Source: UMGS1124 sp045541255
Lineage (GTDB): Bacteria; Bacillota_I; Bacilli_A; RF39; UBA660
Direction of reading: 5' to 3'
Assembly: GCA_045541255.1 (NCBI GenBank)
Contig: JAZQIU010000022.1
Coordinates: 22,139 to 86,138 of the forward strand
DNA: 64,000 nucleotides
The position numbers were made by a program, and so were the translations under genes. Shown here in pieces: positions 1 to 9,876 of this stretch. How positions within the stretch are numbered: the first letter of the stretch is position 1; every line of letters starts with the position of its first letter. The notes under the pieces were generated by a model. That model made no database searches. It was not told the DNA's origin and saw only the letters and a list, made by a program, of their open reading frames with translations.

Positions 1-1068
1 CATAAAATTGTTTTGAAAAATCTTTTGATTATTTTTTTGTAAGTCATATTGCAATTGTTCTGCATTAGAAATTCTTGTTTCTAACTTTTTATCTTTAACA
101 TAGTTATAATCCAAATTATTTTTACCTGCTCTTTTTATTTTTTCTAATCTTTCTGTTTCCATAGCTGATAAACTTCTATCCACTTGTTTAATCATTTTAG
201 CAGAATTTGTTGGAGTAATATTTAATGTTGTCATTAAATTTATATTATCTAATGTTGTTAAACGATTATAAAATCTAGGTGTTAAAGATTTAGGAAGTTT
301 ATTAACAAATAAAATTCTCATAAATTTCTTTTCTTCTATCTCTATAAAATCAGATTCACGCATTGAAGCAACTTTAGGAGCAAGTGCATCATATAATGAT
401 AAATTATTATCTTTAGCATAATCTATAATATTATTTATTTTGCGGTCTTCTAGTGTTTGAATATTAATAATATTATGAATAAATTCCAATCTTTCTTTTA
501 CTGAAACAATTCTTACTTTAGATTTTAATTCCTTAAACTTCTTTTCTGTTTTTAAATATATATTTAGGAATAAAGCATTTGCTTCTTCAAAATCCTTTGC
601 TTTTAAAGATATAACGATATATCTTTTATTTTGAAGTGTATCTTCTTTAGAACCTAATGTTTTTTCTATTTCCATATTAAGTTCTTCTGCTATTTGTTTT
701 TGTTTTGGATCATCAACAATACTAGAATCAAAAATAAATCTTTCTTTATATCTTTCAGTTTTTATTGGTGTTCCTGCATTTACTACTTCAATATGCGTAT
801 CCTCTCTAAAGGAATGTAGATATTCAAGCCATTTAAAAAAGATGTTTTCAGCATCTTCATCATTAGCTTTTGCAAATGATACATCAGAATATTCCATACA
901 TATTGAATATTCATCTTCTGTTATTCTAAATATACCTGTTTTTTCATCTACTTCTTTAAATAAATATGCAATCATATCTTGCGTAGTTTCCGGTATATAA
1001 ACCTTATGAAATAGAGTTCTTTTTTTCTTTTTCTTCTTGTGTACCACTTTCTTTACTTTTTTCTTCAA
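1..1068 (-). CDS. virB4: VirB4-like conjugation ATPase, N-terminal part (cut by left edge)
   Basis: The reading frame is open from the left edge to about 1068 and gives 356 residues without the ATPase core, which must lie outside the window. The visible part matches the N-terminal region of VirB4-type ATPases of Gram-positive conjugation systems, which energise the type IV secretion channel from the cytoplasmic side. A typical stretch is 'PETTQDMIAY' followed by 'FFKWLEYLHSF'. I chose TTG at 1066-1068 because AAGGAG lies 10 bases upstream. A GTG at 1045-1047 is the alternative. The start overlaps the end of the PrgI gene by about 65 bases, which suggests translational coupling. The N-terminus is unusually Lys-rich. 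Confidence 0.85.
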   Translation of the reverse strand, partial: MKKKVKKVVHKKKKKKRTLFHKVYIPETTQDMIAYLFKEVDEKTGIFRITEDEYSICMEYSDVSFAKANDEDAENIFFKWLEYLHSFREDTHIEVVNAGTPIKTERYKERFIFDSSIVDDPKQKQIAEELNMEIEKTLGSKEDTLQNKRYIVISLKAKDFEEANALFLNIYLKTEKKFKELKSKVRIVSVKERLEFIHNIINIQTLEDRKINNIIDYAKDNNLSLYDALAPKVASMRESDFIEIEEKKFMRILFVNKLPKSLTPRFYNRLTTLDNINLMTTLNITPTNSAKMIKQVDRSLSAMETERLEKIKRAGKNNLDYNYVKDKKLETRISNAEQLQYDLQKNNQKIFQNNFM

Positions 1069-1639
1069 CTGGATTATTCTCCTTTCTCATAGCTTGCTCT
1101 ACGAATTTTAATAACGCTTTTGTTTCTTCACTACTCAAAGAATAAGCATCCTCTTTTTTAGGTAATTCTGTTCCAAACTTCTTTCTTGCTCTTGCTAAAT
1201 CTCTTTGTCTTTGTCGTTCTATTTTTAATTGTTTTTGTTTTTCTTTTTGTTCTTTTAACTTTTTCTTTGCTTCTATTTTTTGGTGTTTAGATATTTTAGG
1301 TTTCTTTCTTTTTTGTTCTTTTTCTAATCTCTTGTCTTCTTCTGTTTTATAATAAAGAGGTTTTGCAAAATTAATATAATTTCTCTTCCAAAAGAAAATG
1401 ATTTTTTCAGCATTTAATCCTTGAATAGGAATAAATCCAAAAAAGCCTAAAGGCAATGCAATAAAAATTACTATCCATCCTGTTAGATCTGAACCCAAAA
1501 TAGGATTTAAAAATATATAGATAGGAACAACAGTAATAACTATTAAAATTGCAAATAACCATTGTCTTATTGTAAAACTATAAAACTTTTCTTTATAATC
1601 TTTTATTTCATCATGAATACGAGGTTCTATTCTATCCAT
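1004..1639 (-). CDS. prgI: PrgI family (VirB3-like) conjugation membrane protein
   Basis: This 211-residue protein has a short cytoplasmic N-terminus, two hydrophobic segments (about residues 27-46 and 52-70) and a long, highly charged tail rich in Lys, Glu and Gln that is probably a coiled coil. Two closely spaced membrane segments, size and position directly before VirB4 and after a VirB6-like protein fit PrgI, the VirB3-like inner-membrane part of Gram-positive type IV secretion. The start has GGAGG 7 bases upstream. The basic tail is longer than in many PrgI proteins and runs into the overlap with virB4. Confidence 0.8.
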   Translation of the reverse strand: MDRIEPRIHDEIKDYKEKFYSFTIRQWLFAILIVITVVPIYIFLNPILGSDLTGWIVIFIALPLGFFGFIPIQGLNAEKIIFFWKRNYINFAKPLYYKTEEDKRLEKEQKRKKPKISKHQKIEAKKKLKEQKEKQKQLKIERQRQRDLARARKKFGTELPKKEDAYSLSSEETKALLKFVEQAMRKENNPVEEKSKESGTQEEKEKKNSIS

Positions 1640-1642
1640 ATT

Positions 1643-2461
1643 CTATCCTCCAGTCCATTTTTCTGCTAAGTTACTTGTAATTGAAATTAAAGCCATTAAA
1701 AAGCCATTTAAGAACATAATTGCTATTAATGTACTGATTGAACCAGCATTAGTTAAAGAACCTAAAGCCATTGAATAAATTGCTGTTGCAACAACAATCA
1801 TTGATGCTTCAATTCCTAATGCTATTGTTGACATAAAAAATCTTTTACATACAGAAGTTCCATCTTCCCAAGCTCCAAGAGCAATAGGAATGGGTGAAAA
1901 TGCAAAACTTAATATTAATTTACCAATGCGGACAAAAACTTGTACTAATATCCCAACAAGTGTTCCCATAAAAGGAATATATAAAATTAATATAATAATA
2001 GCCATTAAACCCCTGTCTATCATTCCACCTGCATTTGATACTAAATCACCCATTTGCTCTGCTAAATCAGGAATTGAAGTTACACTTCCTAATGACGAAG
2101 TAACCTTAGTCAATAAATCATTTGAAATACTCATAATAGAAGATAATAAATGAAATGAATTTTCTAATAACATTTTAAATATAAAAAAACGGATACACAT
2201 AAAAACTACCCGTTCCCAAGTTAATCTTTCAAAATCCATTACTTTCTTTAGAAAATCCATTAAAAAGAATAAAGTTAATAAGCTAAGTCCAATAGGAACA
2301 ACAACATTATGAAGATTTGAAGCAAGTCTCCAAATTGATGTTCCTGTTATAATATTCCAATTACATAAACTTCTTATAGTTCCAACAAAATTTCCAAAGT
2401 CGATATTAAAACCAAGAACAGAGAAAGTTATTTTAAATATATTCTCTATTAGTTTATCCAT
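1643..2461 (-). CDS. VirB6/TrbL-like polytopic conjugation protein
   Basis: A 272-residue membrane protein with about six hydrophobic segments spread over its whole length. It resembles the VirB6-type channel subunits of clostridial conjugative transposons (CD0411/TrbL_2-like), including a short amphipathic N-terminus and a long central pair of helices. It would form part of the membrane translocation channel. It lies between the VirB2-like gene and prgI with only a few bases between genes. Assignment rests on topology, length and position, since there are no catalytic motifs to read. GGAG precedes the ATG. Confidence 0.75.
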   Translation of the reverse strand: MDKLIENIFKITFSVLGFNIDFGNFVGTIRSLCNWNIITGTSIWRLASNLHNVVVPIGLSLLTLFFLMDFLKKVMDFERLTWERVVFMCIRFFIFKMLLENSFHLLSSIMSISNDLLTKVTSSLGSVTSIPDLAEQMGDLVSNAGGMIDRGLMAIIILILYIPFMGTLVGILVQVFVRIGKLILSFAFSPIPIALGAWEDGTSVCKRFFMSTIALGIEASMIVVATAIYSMALGSLTNAGSISTLIAIMFLNGFLMALISITSNLAEKWTGG

Positions 2462-2486
2462 ATATCATCTCCTTGTGATAATTCTT

Positions 2487-2807
2487 TTATAAACCAAATA
2501 AGTTCTTAGATAATGCAATTCCAACAACCATTCCGCCAGCCATGATTGTCATTAATGCTCTTGATTTTCCTTCAGCATCTTCTCTTTGAAAAGATAAAGC
2601 AAACATAACTCCACCTACTAACATTACTACTCCACCAATTTTAATCAACCAATCACATACAAAATCGATAAATGTATCAATGCTACTTGTATTACTATTT
2701 AAAGCATATACTCTTGTTGCACTTAATATAAAACTACATAAAACAATATATAAGACATTTACAACTTTTTTAAAACTACATTTCACACCTGAAATAAGTT
2801 TCTTCAT
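2487..2807 (-). CDS. VirB2/Maff2-like small membrane protein (pilin-like)
   Basis: A 106-residue protein with a cleavable-looking signal segment (residues about 15-35, ending near 'ATRVYA') and two further hydrophobic helices at about 50-70 and 85-103. The second half, with 'GGVMFALSFQREDAEGKSRA' followed by a Gly-rich helix, resembles Maff2/VirB2-like proteins of Firmicutes conjugative elements, the counterpart of the conjugative pilin. It sits between virD4 and the VirB6-like gene, where this subunit is expected. GGAG lies just ahead of the ATG. Confidence 0.72.
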   Translation of the reverse strand: MKKLISGVKCSFKKVVNVLYIVLCSFILSATRVYALNSNTSSIDTFIDFVCDWLIKIGGVVMLVGGVMFALSFQREDAEGKSRALMTIMAGGMVVGIALSKNLFGL

Positions 2808-2831
2808 CTTATTCTCCTTTTCTATTAAATT

Positions 2832-4802
2832 TTATAAACTGTCTAATAATTCATCAGTTATAGTTTTATTTGATAATAAAATATCACTATCCATTTTATT
2901 TAATTCAAATTCTGTTATAGGACGCATTTCTAATTTTTGTACTTTAGCAAAAGGAAGTCCTAATTCATTTAACATCGTTTGATATTTATTCATTTCCTTT
3001 GTCATTTCTCTTTGTCGTTTATGATCATAATAATTATGTGCTGTTCTTTCTTTATCCCAAGGTTCAAATAATTCATTATATCTAGGATGTTGTTTTAAAT
3101 TATAAACTTTTGATGTAAAAGGACGAAGACCAGAAACTAGCAAAATACAATATCCTTCTTTCATTCTTGCAATTTCATCTACCGTTGATAATTCCCTACC
3201 TACTATATCCCAATTTGTAGAAGATGAGCCTTGTTTAGAAAAAGTTCTTCCTGAACTCTTTTTATACCAAGTTTTCTTTCCCATAAGTAAAGAAATGTAT
3301 TCTAAAGTCTCTTTACTTCGTGATCCAAGAAATAAAGTGTAATCGCAACAATCTAACCCTGTTTCCCAATTATCTTTATATACTTTTTTATATTGAGATA
3401 AACTCTGTAATCCTATTGTTACACCACAATTTAATCCTCTAATATAAGCAAGCATTTCTAAAAAGCGTGGTATTGTTCCTAGCTGACTCCATTCATCCAT
3501 ATAAATTTGACAACCTGATGGTAATGAACCATTATGCTGACTTGCATTATAATCTATTATTGTAAATATTTGAGAATATAAGATATTTGCAAGAAAGTTA
3601 AAAGTAGAATTGTTTGGACTTGTTATTATAAAACAAGCAATTTTTCCTTTATCTCCTGCCTCTCCAATTCTACTTAATTCTAATGTATCAGTAGTAGTCA
3701 TATTTTCAAGTTCTGCTATATTAAATGGTGCAAGTCTAGCTGAAGCAGTCATAATAATTGTTGACATCATTTTTGGAGACGATGCAGACACTTTAAAATG
3801 ATTCCATTGTTTTATACCGACATTATCTGGATCTTTTCTTTCCCAAGCATCAAATAATCTTCCAAGTTGTGAATTACCTTCTTTATCAGGTTCTGCAAGT
3901 CTAATTAATTCAAGAATAGTTTTAAAGTTCTTATCCTTGTCTTCATAATTGAAAATAACATAATACATAATAGCTTGTAGAAAGACCATCTCCGCTTTTT
4001 CCCAGAATGGGTCACCTGTATTACTTTCAATAGTATCAGATTTAGTATTTTGCATTAATACATTAATAAGTGTCATTACATCATCTTCTTGTATTCTTTC
4101 TTTTTGAATTTCTTCAGATATTGAAAGACCATTATTCATGTCAATTTCTCTATATTCTTTTGGTATTCTTCTAATATACATTAATGGATTGAAATTATCA
4201 GATTGACTTTTATCTACTAAATTTAAAACCTTTATATCATAACCATTATTTACTAAAGACATTCCGCAATCTCTCAATAGTTCACCTTTAGGGTCTGTAA
4301 TGATTAGTGATTCTCCATTTGCACTTAATATATTAGGTTTAAAATAACTTCTACTTTTCCCAGTCCCAGGTCTTCCAATCAAGGTTACATTTCTATTTCT
4401 TTTTGATATTCTCATATTTTTAGAAAATAATTCTGTTGATGTGAAAATTTGATTATTTTCAAAAACTGGATCTCTAAACTTTTTTATAGTATCAGGAGTT
4501 TCCCAATCAGAAGAACCATAAGTATTTTCTTGAATATTCTTTTTTATAGATAATTGATAATTAAATATAATTACAAAAGTCATAAAGCCAACAAAAATAG
4601 AAATACCAATAGTTTGAGTATTTATTATTAATGGTGTATTAAATTTATAGATTGTATTTAACGCCTCATTCAAATAATCTACTTTAAAATCGCCACCATT
4701 TTGTTCTACTAAAGTACATACTCTTAATGTGAAATAAGAGGCGATTAAAACTATTAAAAAAATAAGAACATAATTTGTTTTATGTTCTCGTTTAACGATC
4801 AA
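2832..4802 (-). CDS. virD4: VirD4/TraG-type coupling ATPase
   Basis: A 656-residue type IV coupling protein that would bring the relaxase-DNA complex to the channel. Two N-terminal membrane helices (about 11-30 and 65-82) are followed by the ATPase domain: Walker A 'GRPGTGKS' at 143-150, a conserved 'DPKGEL' at 170-175, and Walker B 'IYMDEWSQLG' with D436/E437. Length and domain order match the VirD4/TraG family. Translation appears to start at TTG (4800-4802) after an AGAGGA-like ribosome site inside the end of the upstream DUF3801-like gene, overlapping it by 11 bases, so the two are coupled. Confidence 0.93.
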   Translation of the reverse strand: MIVKREHKTNYVLIFLIVLIASYFTLRVCTLVEQNGGDFKVDYLNEALNTIYKFNTPLIINTQTIGISIFVGFMTFVIIFNYQLSIKKNIQENTYGSSDWETPDTIKKFRDPVFENNQIFTSTELFSKNMRISKRNRNVTLIGRPGTGKSRSYFKPNILSANGESLIITDPKGELLRDCGMSLVNNGYDIKVLNLVDKSQSDNFNPLMYIRRIPKEYREIDMNNGLSISEEIQKERIQEDDVMTLINVLMQNTKSDTIESNTGDPFWEKAEMVFLQAIMYYVIFNYEDKDKNFKTILELIRLAEPDKEGNSQLGRLFDAWERKDPDNVGIKQWNHFKVSASSPKMMSTIIMTASARLAPFNIAELENMTTTDTLELSRIGEAGDKGKIACFIITSPNNSTFNFLANILYSQIFTIIDYNASQHNGSLPSGCQIYMDEWSQLGTIPRFLEMLAYIRGLNCGVTIGLQSLSQYKKVYKDNWETGLDCCDYTLFLGSRSKETLEYISLLMGKKTWYKKSSGRTFSKQGSSSTNWDIVGRELSTVDEIARMKEGYCILLVSGLRPFTSKVYNLKQHPRYNELFEPWDKERTAHNYYDHKRQREMTKEMNKYQTMLNELGLPFAKVQKLEMRPITEFELNKMDSDILLSNKTITDELLDSL

Positions 4803-6000
4803 TTAGTTGTTCCTCTTCTAATTCTATTGAAGGAGCAATATCTAAAGTATTCTCCTTTTCTTCAGCAAATTCATTAGCCTCTCTTAACAAATCTGCTGTT
4901 GAAGACTTTTTTTTAACTTCTTCCGCCATTTCTTTAGTATCTTTTTCTCTTACATAAGCATTTATAGTTCCATCAGAATTATGAATAGCAACAAAATCTT
5001 TACCTTTATATGTGTTTTTAAATGCACTAAAATCATTATCGTTATTTAACTTAACACTAATTATATTATTGCTATTACTTTCTGCTTCTATTTCTTTAGC
5101 TCCACTTGCACCATATTCTTTTATAGGTTTGTCAAGAGGAGCAAATTTTTTATATTCTTCTAAATCGTCTGAATTAATCGCTACAATTACCTCACCATTA
5201 GGCATTACTTTAGCACCATGTGATTTTAATTCAAATAATTGTTCTCTTATTTCACAATACTCTGATTTAGATATTTTTTGATGACAGAAGTTTTTAGTAT
5301 AATCTCTAACAAAACAAGAACCATAGTCAGTTCCTATTTCTAATTGTTCTGGATATATATTTATATCTCTTGAAACAATCTTACTATCTTTATCTATTAA
5401 GCCATTATCATTTATTTCATCAAGATCTTCAGATATAGTTCTTTGTGTTCTCTTCTTTTCTAATATTTCTAACTGTTCATTAAAGAAAGCAAGATGACTT
5501 TTATTACACAAAATAATATATCTTTCATCAGGATACTTTAAATTATCTTCTTTAGAACGCTCTCTAAATTTATCTGTTTTTCTTTGACTAAGCCATCCTA
5601 AAAAAGGAACATTTTTAAAAACTTTTCTTCTTTCATTCCATTTTTCAAATTTTATTTCATTCTTTGCAAGTTTTTCTTGTTTATGCAACGATTGATTTTT
5701 TCCTTCATCCCCATCTGGTTGCATCTTTTTTACACCAACTAATATTCCATTTTCCCTCGCATTTGTAATTAACTCTTTTGCTTCCGCTCTAGTTAAAGGA
5801 GATGATACAGCAAGTTCTTTTGTTGCACCATCTTTCTTTAAGGCTCTTAATGATGAAGAAAAATGTTTTTGATAATACTTTCTAGCTTTAGATGTTGCTT
5901 TTGCCATTAGTCTTGCTAATATTCCTGTGCTTTTAGTTGATGCTCGTACTGCTCTTTCTGATGCGTGTTCTAAATCACTTTTTGCATTTCCATCAGTCAT
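4792..6000 (-). CDS. DUF3801/PcfB-like conjugation accessory protein
   Basis: A 402-residue soluble, charged protein. Residues about 1-140 resemble the DUF3801/PcfB family: a helical N-terminus with 'RLMAKATSKARKYYQ', then a region 'LTRAEAKELITNARENGILV' like the family's predicted substrate or relaxase contact region. PcfB is known as a relaxase accessory factor in conjugative plasmid pCF10. The remaining 260 residues are not recognised. It sits between primase and virD4, overlapping virD4 and 4 bases after the primase. GGAGG is 12 bases upstream of the ATG, farther than usual. Family assignment is moderate. Confidence 0.6.
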   Translation of the reverse strand: MTDGNAKSDLEHASERAVRASTKSTGILARLMAKATSKARKYYQKHFSSSLRALKKDGATKELAVSSPLTRAEAKELITNARENGILVGVKKMQPDGDEGKNQSLHKQEKLAKNEIKFEKWNERRKVFKNVPFLGWLSQRKTDKFRERSKEDNLKYPDERYIILCNKSHLAFFNEQLEILEKKRTQRTISEDLDEINDNGLIDKDSKIVSRDINIYPEQLEIGTDYGSCFVRDYTKNFCHQKISKSEYCEIREQLFELKSHGAKVMPNGEVIVAINSDDLEEYKKFAPLDKPIKEYGASGAKEIEAESNSNNIISVKLNNDNDFSAFKNTYKGKDFVAIHNSDGTINAYVREKDTKEMAEEVKKKSSTADLLREANEFAEEKENTLDIAPSIELEEEQLIDR

Positions 6001-6004
6001 TAAA

Positions 6005-9000
6005 TTATGCTACCTCCTTCTCTAAATACTTATCTTTTACTTCTGTTAATTCTTTGTCTTGAAAAAAAGTAGTTAAAAAAGCAACAACTTCATCAGAAGT
6101 TTTAAACATTCCATTTTGAACAAGTTCATTTCTATATGGAGCAATATTTCTTCCTTCTGGTTTATACAAATATACATCATTTAATTTAACATGCACTACC
6201 GTTTCAAAACATTCGTAATCAGGTTCAATCGTTGCTGTTTTAAATTCTAATCTATCTAATCCTGATTTGTAAGTTACATCTTTAAATGACTTGATTAACT
6301 TATTAAAATCAACTTTGTCGTTTTTACTAAACTGAATAACTTTACTTTCTTTTTTAGATAATCCTTTTCTTATTTCTTCAATACCATAATTACCAATATA
6401 ACTTCCTTCTTTGGTATAAAAACTTAATTGTTCATTTTTAGATAATTCTAAAATAATATTTTCTTTATCATCTTTACACTTGATTAAATTAATTGAAATA
6501 TAACCTATAATATTATCTATATTTATTGGTATTTTAATAAAGTTACTACAATATTCACAATTTGTTTTAGGTACTTTTATAGTTTCTTTATCACCCTTTT
6601 TATATGAAGCAGGATAAAATACACTTAAATATTCTGTTATTTCATTAAATGCTAATCTTTTTTCATAAGTCTTTTCTTCACCATCAAACTTATATTTTGA
6701 TATTCCTGTTCCTGTTAAAAAGTTCTTTTTAGGATGAACAATTAGATAACTATTATCTTGATTCCATTTACATATTTTTTTCATAATAAAAAGTAAAATA
6801 TTCTTATCATTTGTTTTTACATAATAACCGTTATCAGTTTCTTTAAATATTCTACTTTTAAAAACCTTACATACGGGTTCTTTTTGTGGGATAAAAGGTT
6901 GAACTTCTTTTATTGTTTCATCTGCTGGTATTTCTTCTTTCTTTTCTTCCTTTGAATTTTCACTTTCAAAAACATTATTTTTTTTACTTGTTTTATCCTC
7001 CCAATAATATTTTAATTCTTCAGCACTTTTCTCATATTTAAAATTACCATGCTTATTATATACCTTATATTTATTTCCACTTTTTAATTTAGTAAAGATT
7101 ATTTCACCAGACCAATTACATTCATTTTTAGGTATATAAAAATAATCTTTTGCACCTGTATTAGGTATTCTCACAAAATAATGCGTATTAGTTTCAAAAG
7201 ATGGATTTAAAAGTGTTTGATTTATAGAAAATACATAATCTTTATTTACATCTTGTTCTTTATGAATTTCTTTTTTCAAATTATTCTGTTCCAATCCATT
7301 TTCTTTTATTAATTGTTCTTTTTCTAATTTCATTTTGCCATCTAAATTATTAAAGAAAAGTATTGTTTTGTAATTACCAGTTTTACCTTTAAATTCATTA
7401 CTAATAAATTCTTTATTAATATTTAAAAATAAACATCCATATTTAAAAAAATCCATATTATCTGGATTTAAGAATAATCTATCTTGAATGTTTTCTTTAA
7501 ATAACTTCATAATATCATTATCATAAACAAGAATACCATCTAAATCTTTGGTATCATTAATAATATATAATTCCTCAACTTCTTCTAAAGCAAGTTTATC
7601 TTTATCACTAAGTCCTTTTTCATATTGTTTTATAACCTGCTGTTTTTGTTCAAAAGTAAGATTTACTCTTGCACTACCATTTATATTTTTTATATAAGTT
7701 TTATCAAATAAATCTTCATATTTAAACCGATGTAAGGTTTCATAATTTGAATATTCATTGTCATTATTTAACACATCGTATATTAATAAAGCAGTATTTA
7801 ATTTCATAGCGTTTTTAGATAAATATTTAGTAGATTCTAAATGAAATAATCTTAACGCTTCATTATTGATTTGTTCTTTTTTTAATTCATAATATCCTGA
7901 TAATACTTTATCATTCCTTTTATCTAAAAATTCCGCTAATTCATTTTTAATACGATCATCCATAACAATTGATTGAAAATTACTAATTGGATTAACCTTT
8001 GTAGAAATATTTTTAGGATAGATTATTTCATCTAATTCTTCTTTAGTAAAATCAGTCTTTTTTAATAAATATTCTTTATATAAAGATTCATCTAATGTTG
8101 ATGTTATAAACTCATCTTTCTTTGCCTTCTCAAAAACATCATGAATATTTAAAACAGATAATTCTTTATCCATAAAGTAATAATAATCCATCATAAATTC
8201 AAAAGCAGATATTCTAGCTTTTACAATTTCTTGTTTAGGAATATTATCATTACCTATATCACCAAAATCTTTATAGTTACCTAATTTTGAAATATCAAGA
8301 ACATCAACTTTAAATCCTTGCTTCAATAGATTGGGAATTTGTTCAATCATCTTTTTTCTGCCTATATTTTCTTTATCATTTTTAAAATCATTATCTAATG
8401 CTAATACTAATGTTGAATTATCTTTCTTTAATAATTTTATATGTTCCTCTGTTATTGCTGTTCCCATTAAAGCAACAACATTATTAAATCCTAATTGTTT
8501 AGCTGAAATGACATCCATATAACCTTCAACAATATATAATTCATCATTATAAGAATATTTTTTAGCATCATGATAATTATATAGTAGTTCTTTTTTATGA
8601 AATATAGGTGTTTCTTTTGTATGAAGATATTTTGGTTCTTCATCTTTTATTGTTCTTCCTGCAAAAGTAATAACATTACCTTTTTCATCACAAATCGGAA
8701 ACATTATCCTATCAACAAAAGTTTCATAATATCCATTATCACCTAATTGAATTAATCCCAAATCAGTTAATTGATGTGGTTTTATTTTTGCATTTGGATC
8801 ATTATTTTCTGACATTCTTATTATTTGACCTTTGGGAGCAAATCCTATATTCATTTCTTTTATTAATTCATCCGTTAATCCTCTATCTTTTAAATACTTT
8901 AAAGGTGCATCTCTAACAGCAGTTAAATTATAATTAAATAGTTTTGCCATATAATTATTTACTTCTATTAAAGATTGCTCTTCTTTATTATATTTTCTCG

Positions 9001-9355
9001 CAGTTGTAGTATATTGATAATTCATTTGATTCTTTTTCAATTTTGATAAATCAATTTTCAAATTACATATTTCAGCAATTTTAATTAAAGCGTCATTTGA
9101 TGAAATAGGATTATGATTAATTTCAGTTTCATACTTTTTTACAAAAGTTAAGACATTACCTCCAGCACCACAAGGAAAACAATGAAACAAATTCTTTTTA
9201 TCATCCACTTTCATACTAGGAGAATGATCTGCATGAAAAGGACAAATCGCATTTCCTTTACTTACATTTATTCCATAGTAATTCATTACATCTACAATAT
9301 TGACATTATTTAGAACCTCTTTATATATATCTGATATAATTATCCCTCCAATCAT
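6005..9355 (-). CDS. Long CHC2/TOPRIM DNA primase of the conjugative element
   Basis: A 1116-residue protein. The N-terminus has a CHC2 zinc finger (C38, H41, C59, C62, in 'CPFHADHSPS' and 'FHCFPCG'). A DnaG-like catalytic core follows with a TOPRIM domain near residues 270-350 ('YIVEGYMDV', then 'LVLALDNDF'). It would prime DNA after strand transfer. DnaG is normally about 600 residues; the last ~600 residues here are not recognised and probably serve element-specific contacts. Start choice is odd. ATG at 9353-9355 has no ribosome site, whereas GGAGG at 9345-9349 lies 7 bases ahead of an ATA codon at 9335-9337, which gives a natural primase N-terminus ('SDIYKEVL'). I give the ATG as outer limit. 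Confidence 0.9.
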   Translation of the reverse strand: MIGGIIISDIYKEVLNNVNIVDVMNYYGINVSKGNAICPFHADHSPSMKVDDKKNLFHCFPCGAGGNVLTFVKKYETEINHNPISSNDALIKIAEICNLKIDLSKLKKNQMNYQYTTTARKYNKEEQSLIEVNNYMAKLFNYNLTAVRDAPLKYLKDRGLTDELIKEMNIGFAPKGQIIRMSENNDPNAKIKPHQLTDLGLIQLGDNGYYETFVDRIMFPICDEKGNVITFAGRTIKDEEPKYLHTKETPIFHKKELLYNYHDAKKYSYNDELYIVEGYMDVISAKQLGFNNVVALMGTAITEEHIKLLKKDNSTLVLALDNDFKNDKENIGRKKMIEQIPNLLKQGFKVDVLDISKLGNYKDFGDIGNDNIPKQEIVKARISAFEFMMDYYYFMDKELSVLNIHDVFEKAKKDEFITSTLDESLYKEYLLKKTDFTKEELDEIIYPKNISTKVNPISNFQSIVMDDRIKNELAEFLDKRNDKVLSGYYELKKEQINNEALRLFHLESTKYLSKNAMKLNTALLIYDVLNNDNEYSNYETLHRFKYEDLFDKTYIKNINGSARVNLTFEQKQQVIKQYEKGLSDKDKLALEEVEELYIINDTKDLDGILVYDNDIMKLFKENIQDRLFLNPDNMDFFKYGCLFLNINKEFISNEFKGKTGNYKTILFFNNLDGKMKLEKEQLIKENGLEQNNLKKEIHKEQDVNKDYVFSINQTLLNPSFETNTHYFVRIPNTGAKDYFYIPKNECNWSGEIIFTKLKSGNKYKVYNKHGNFKYEKSAEELKYYWEDKTSKKNNVFESENSKEEKKEEIPADETIKEVQPFIPQKEPVCKVFKSRIFKETDNGYYVKTNDKNILLFIMKKICKWNQDNSYLIVHPKKNFLTGTGISKYKFDGEEKTYEKRLAFNEITEYLSVFYPASYKKGDKETIKVPKTNCEYCSNFIKIPINIDNIIGYISINLIKCKDDKENIILELSKNEQLSFYTKEGSYIGNYGIEEIRKGLSKKESKVIQFSKNDKVDFNKLIKSFKDVTYKSGLDRLEFKTATIEPDYECFETVVHVKLNDVYLYKPEGRNIAPYRNELVQNGMFKTSDEVVAFLTTFFQDKELTEVKDKYLEKEVA

Positions 9356-9383
9356 CTGTCAAGTTCTAAATCTAAATTTTATA

Positions 9384-9752
9384 TTATTCGTTTATTTTAT
9401 CAATTTCTTTAGCAGTTTCTTTTGGAAGATAAAGTGCTAACTTATACAATTTCCAACTAATTATTTCTGATTTTTCTAGTATAGATTTGTAAGTAGGATA
9501 TTTTTTATTTCCTTTTTCTTTTATTAATTCTTCAATATATAGTTCTATATCATAATCTTTACAATATTTTATTAATGCTATCAATGTATTTAAAACCACA
9601 TCTGCCAATTCTAATTCAAAGCAAAATTTACTTTTATATCCTATATCTATACTTAACAACCATAATTTTTCTTCTAATTCTTCAACTTGCCATCCACAAT
9701 TTAAAATAATTGTCTTTAAATTTTCATTTGTTAAATTTTGATGCGTTTTCAC
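9384..9752 (-). CDS. Small helical protein, possibly MazG-like
   Basis: A 122-residue soluble helical protein. 'FELELADVVLNTLI' resembles the metal-binding ExxxD pattern of MazG-like nucleotide pyrophosphohydrolases, and 'YCKDYDIELYIEELI' fits a following helix, but the other acidic pair is not clear. It starts at GTG (9750-9752) after a strong GGGAGG and overlaps the preceding small membrane protein gene by 29 bases. It lies in the element's operon just before the primase. A nucleotide-cleanup role is a weak guess; otherwise function unknown. Confidence 0.6.
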   Translation of the reverse strand: MKTHQNLTNENLKTIILNCGWQVEELEEKLWLLSIDIGYKSKFCFELELADVVLNTLIALIKYCKDYDIELYIEELIKEKGNKKYPTYKSILEKSEIISWKLYKLALYLPKETAKEIDKINE

Positions 9753-9864
9753 GATATTCTTCCTCCCTTGAACATCTTCCTGAAACTACACAACATGAAT
9801 AAAAAAACACCAACAACAAAATAAGGAAGATAATCCCTATAATTAATAAAATTGTCTTAAACAT
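9724..9864 (-). CDS. 46-residue single-span membrane protein (DUF3789-like)
   Basis: A very short gene: an N-terminal hydrophobic helix (about residues 3-27) then a Cys-containing stretch ending 'SREEEYRENAS'. Similar tiny membrane proteins with a charged 'REE' tail (DUF3789 type) occur in Firmicutes conjugative elements; their function is unknown. The AGAGGAG ribosome site sits a few bases before the ATG, and the TGA stop lies inside the next gene, overlapping 29 bases, which argues for coupled translation. It also fills what would otherwise be a gap between 9753 and 9876. Reality of the gene is likely; family assignment is tentative. Confidence 0.6.
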   Translation of the reverse strand: MFKTILLIIGIIFLILLLVFFYSCCVVSGRCSREEEYRENASKFNK

Positions 9865-9876
9865 ATTTTTCTCCTC

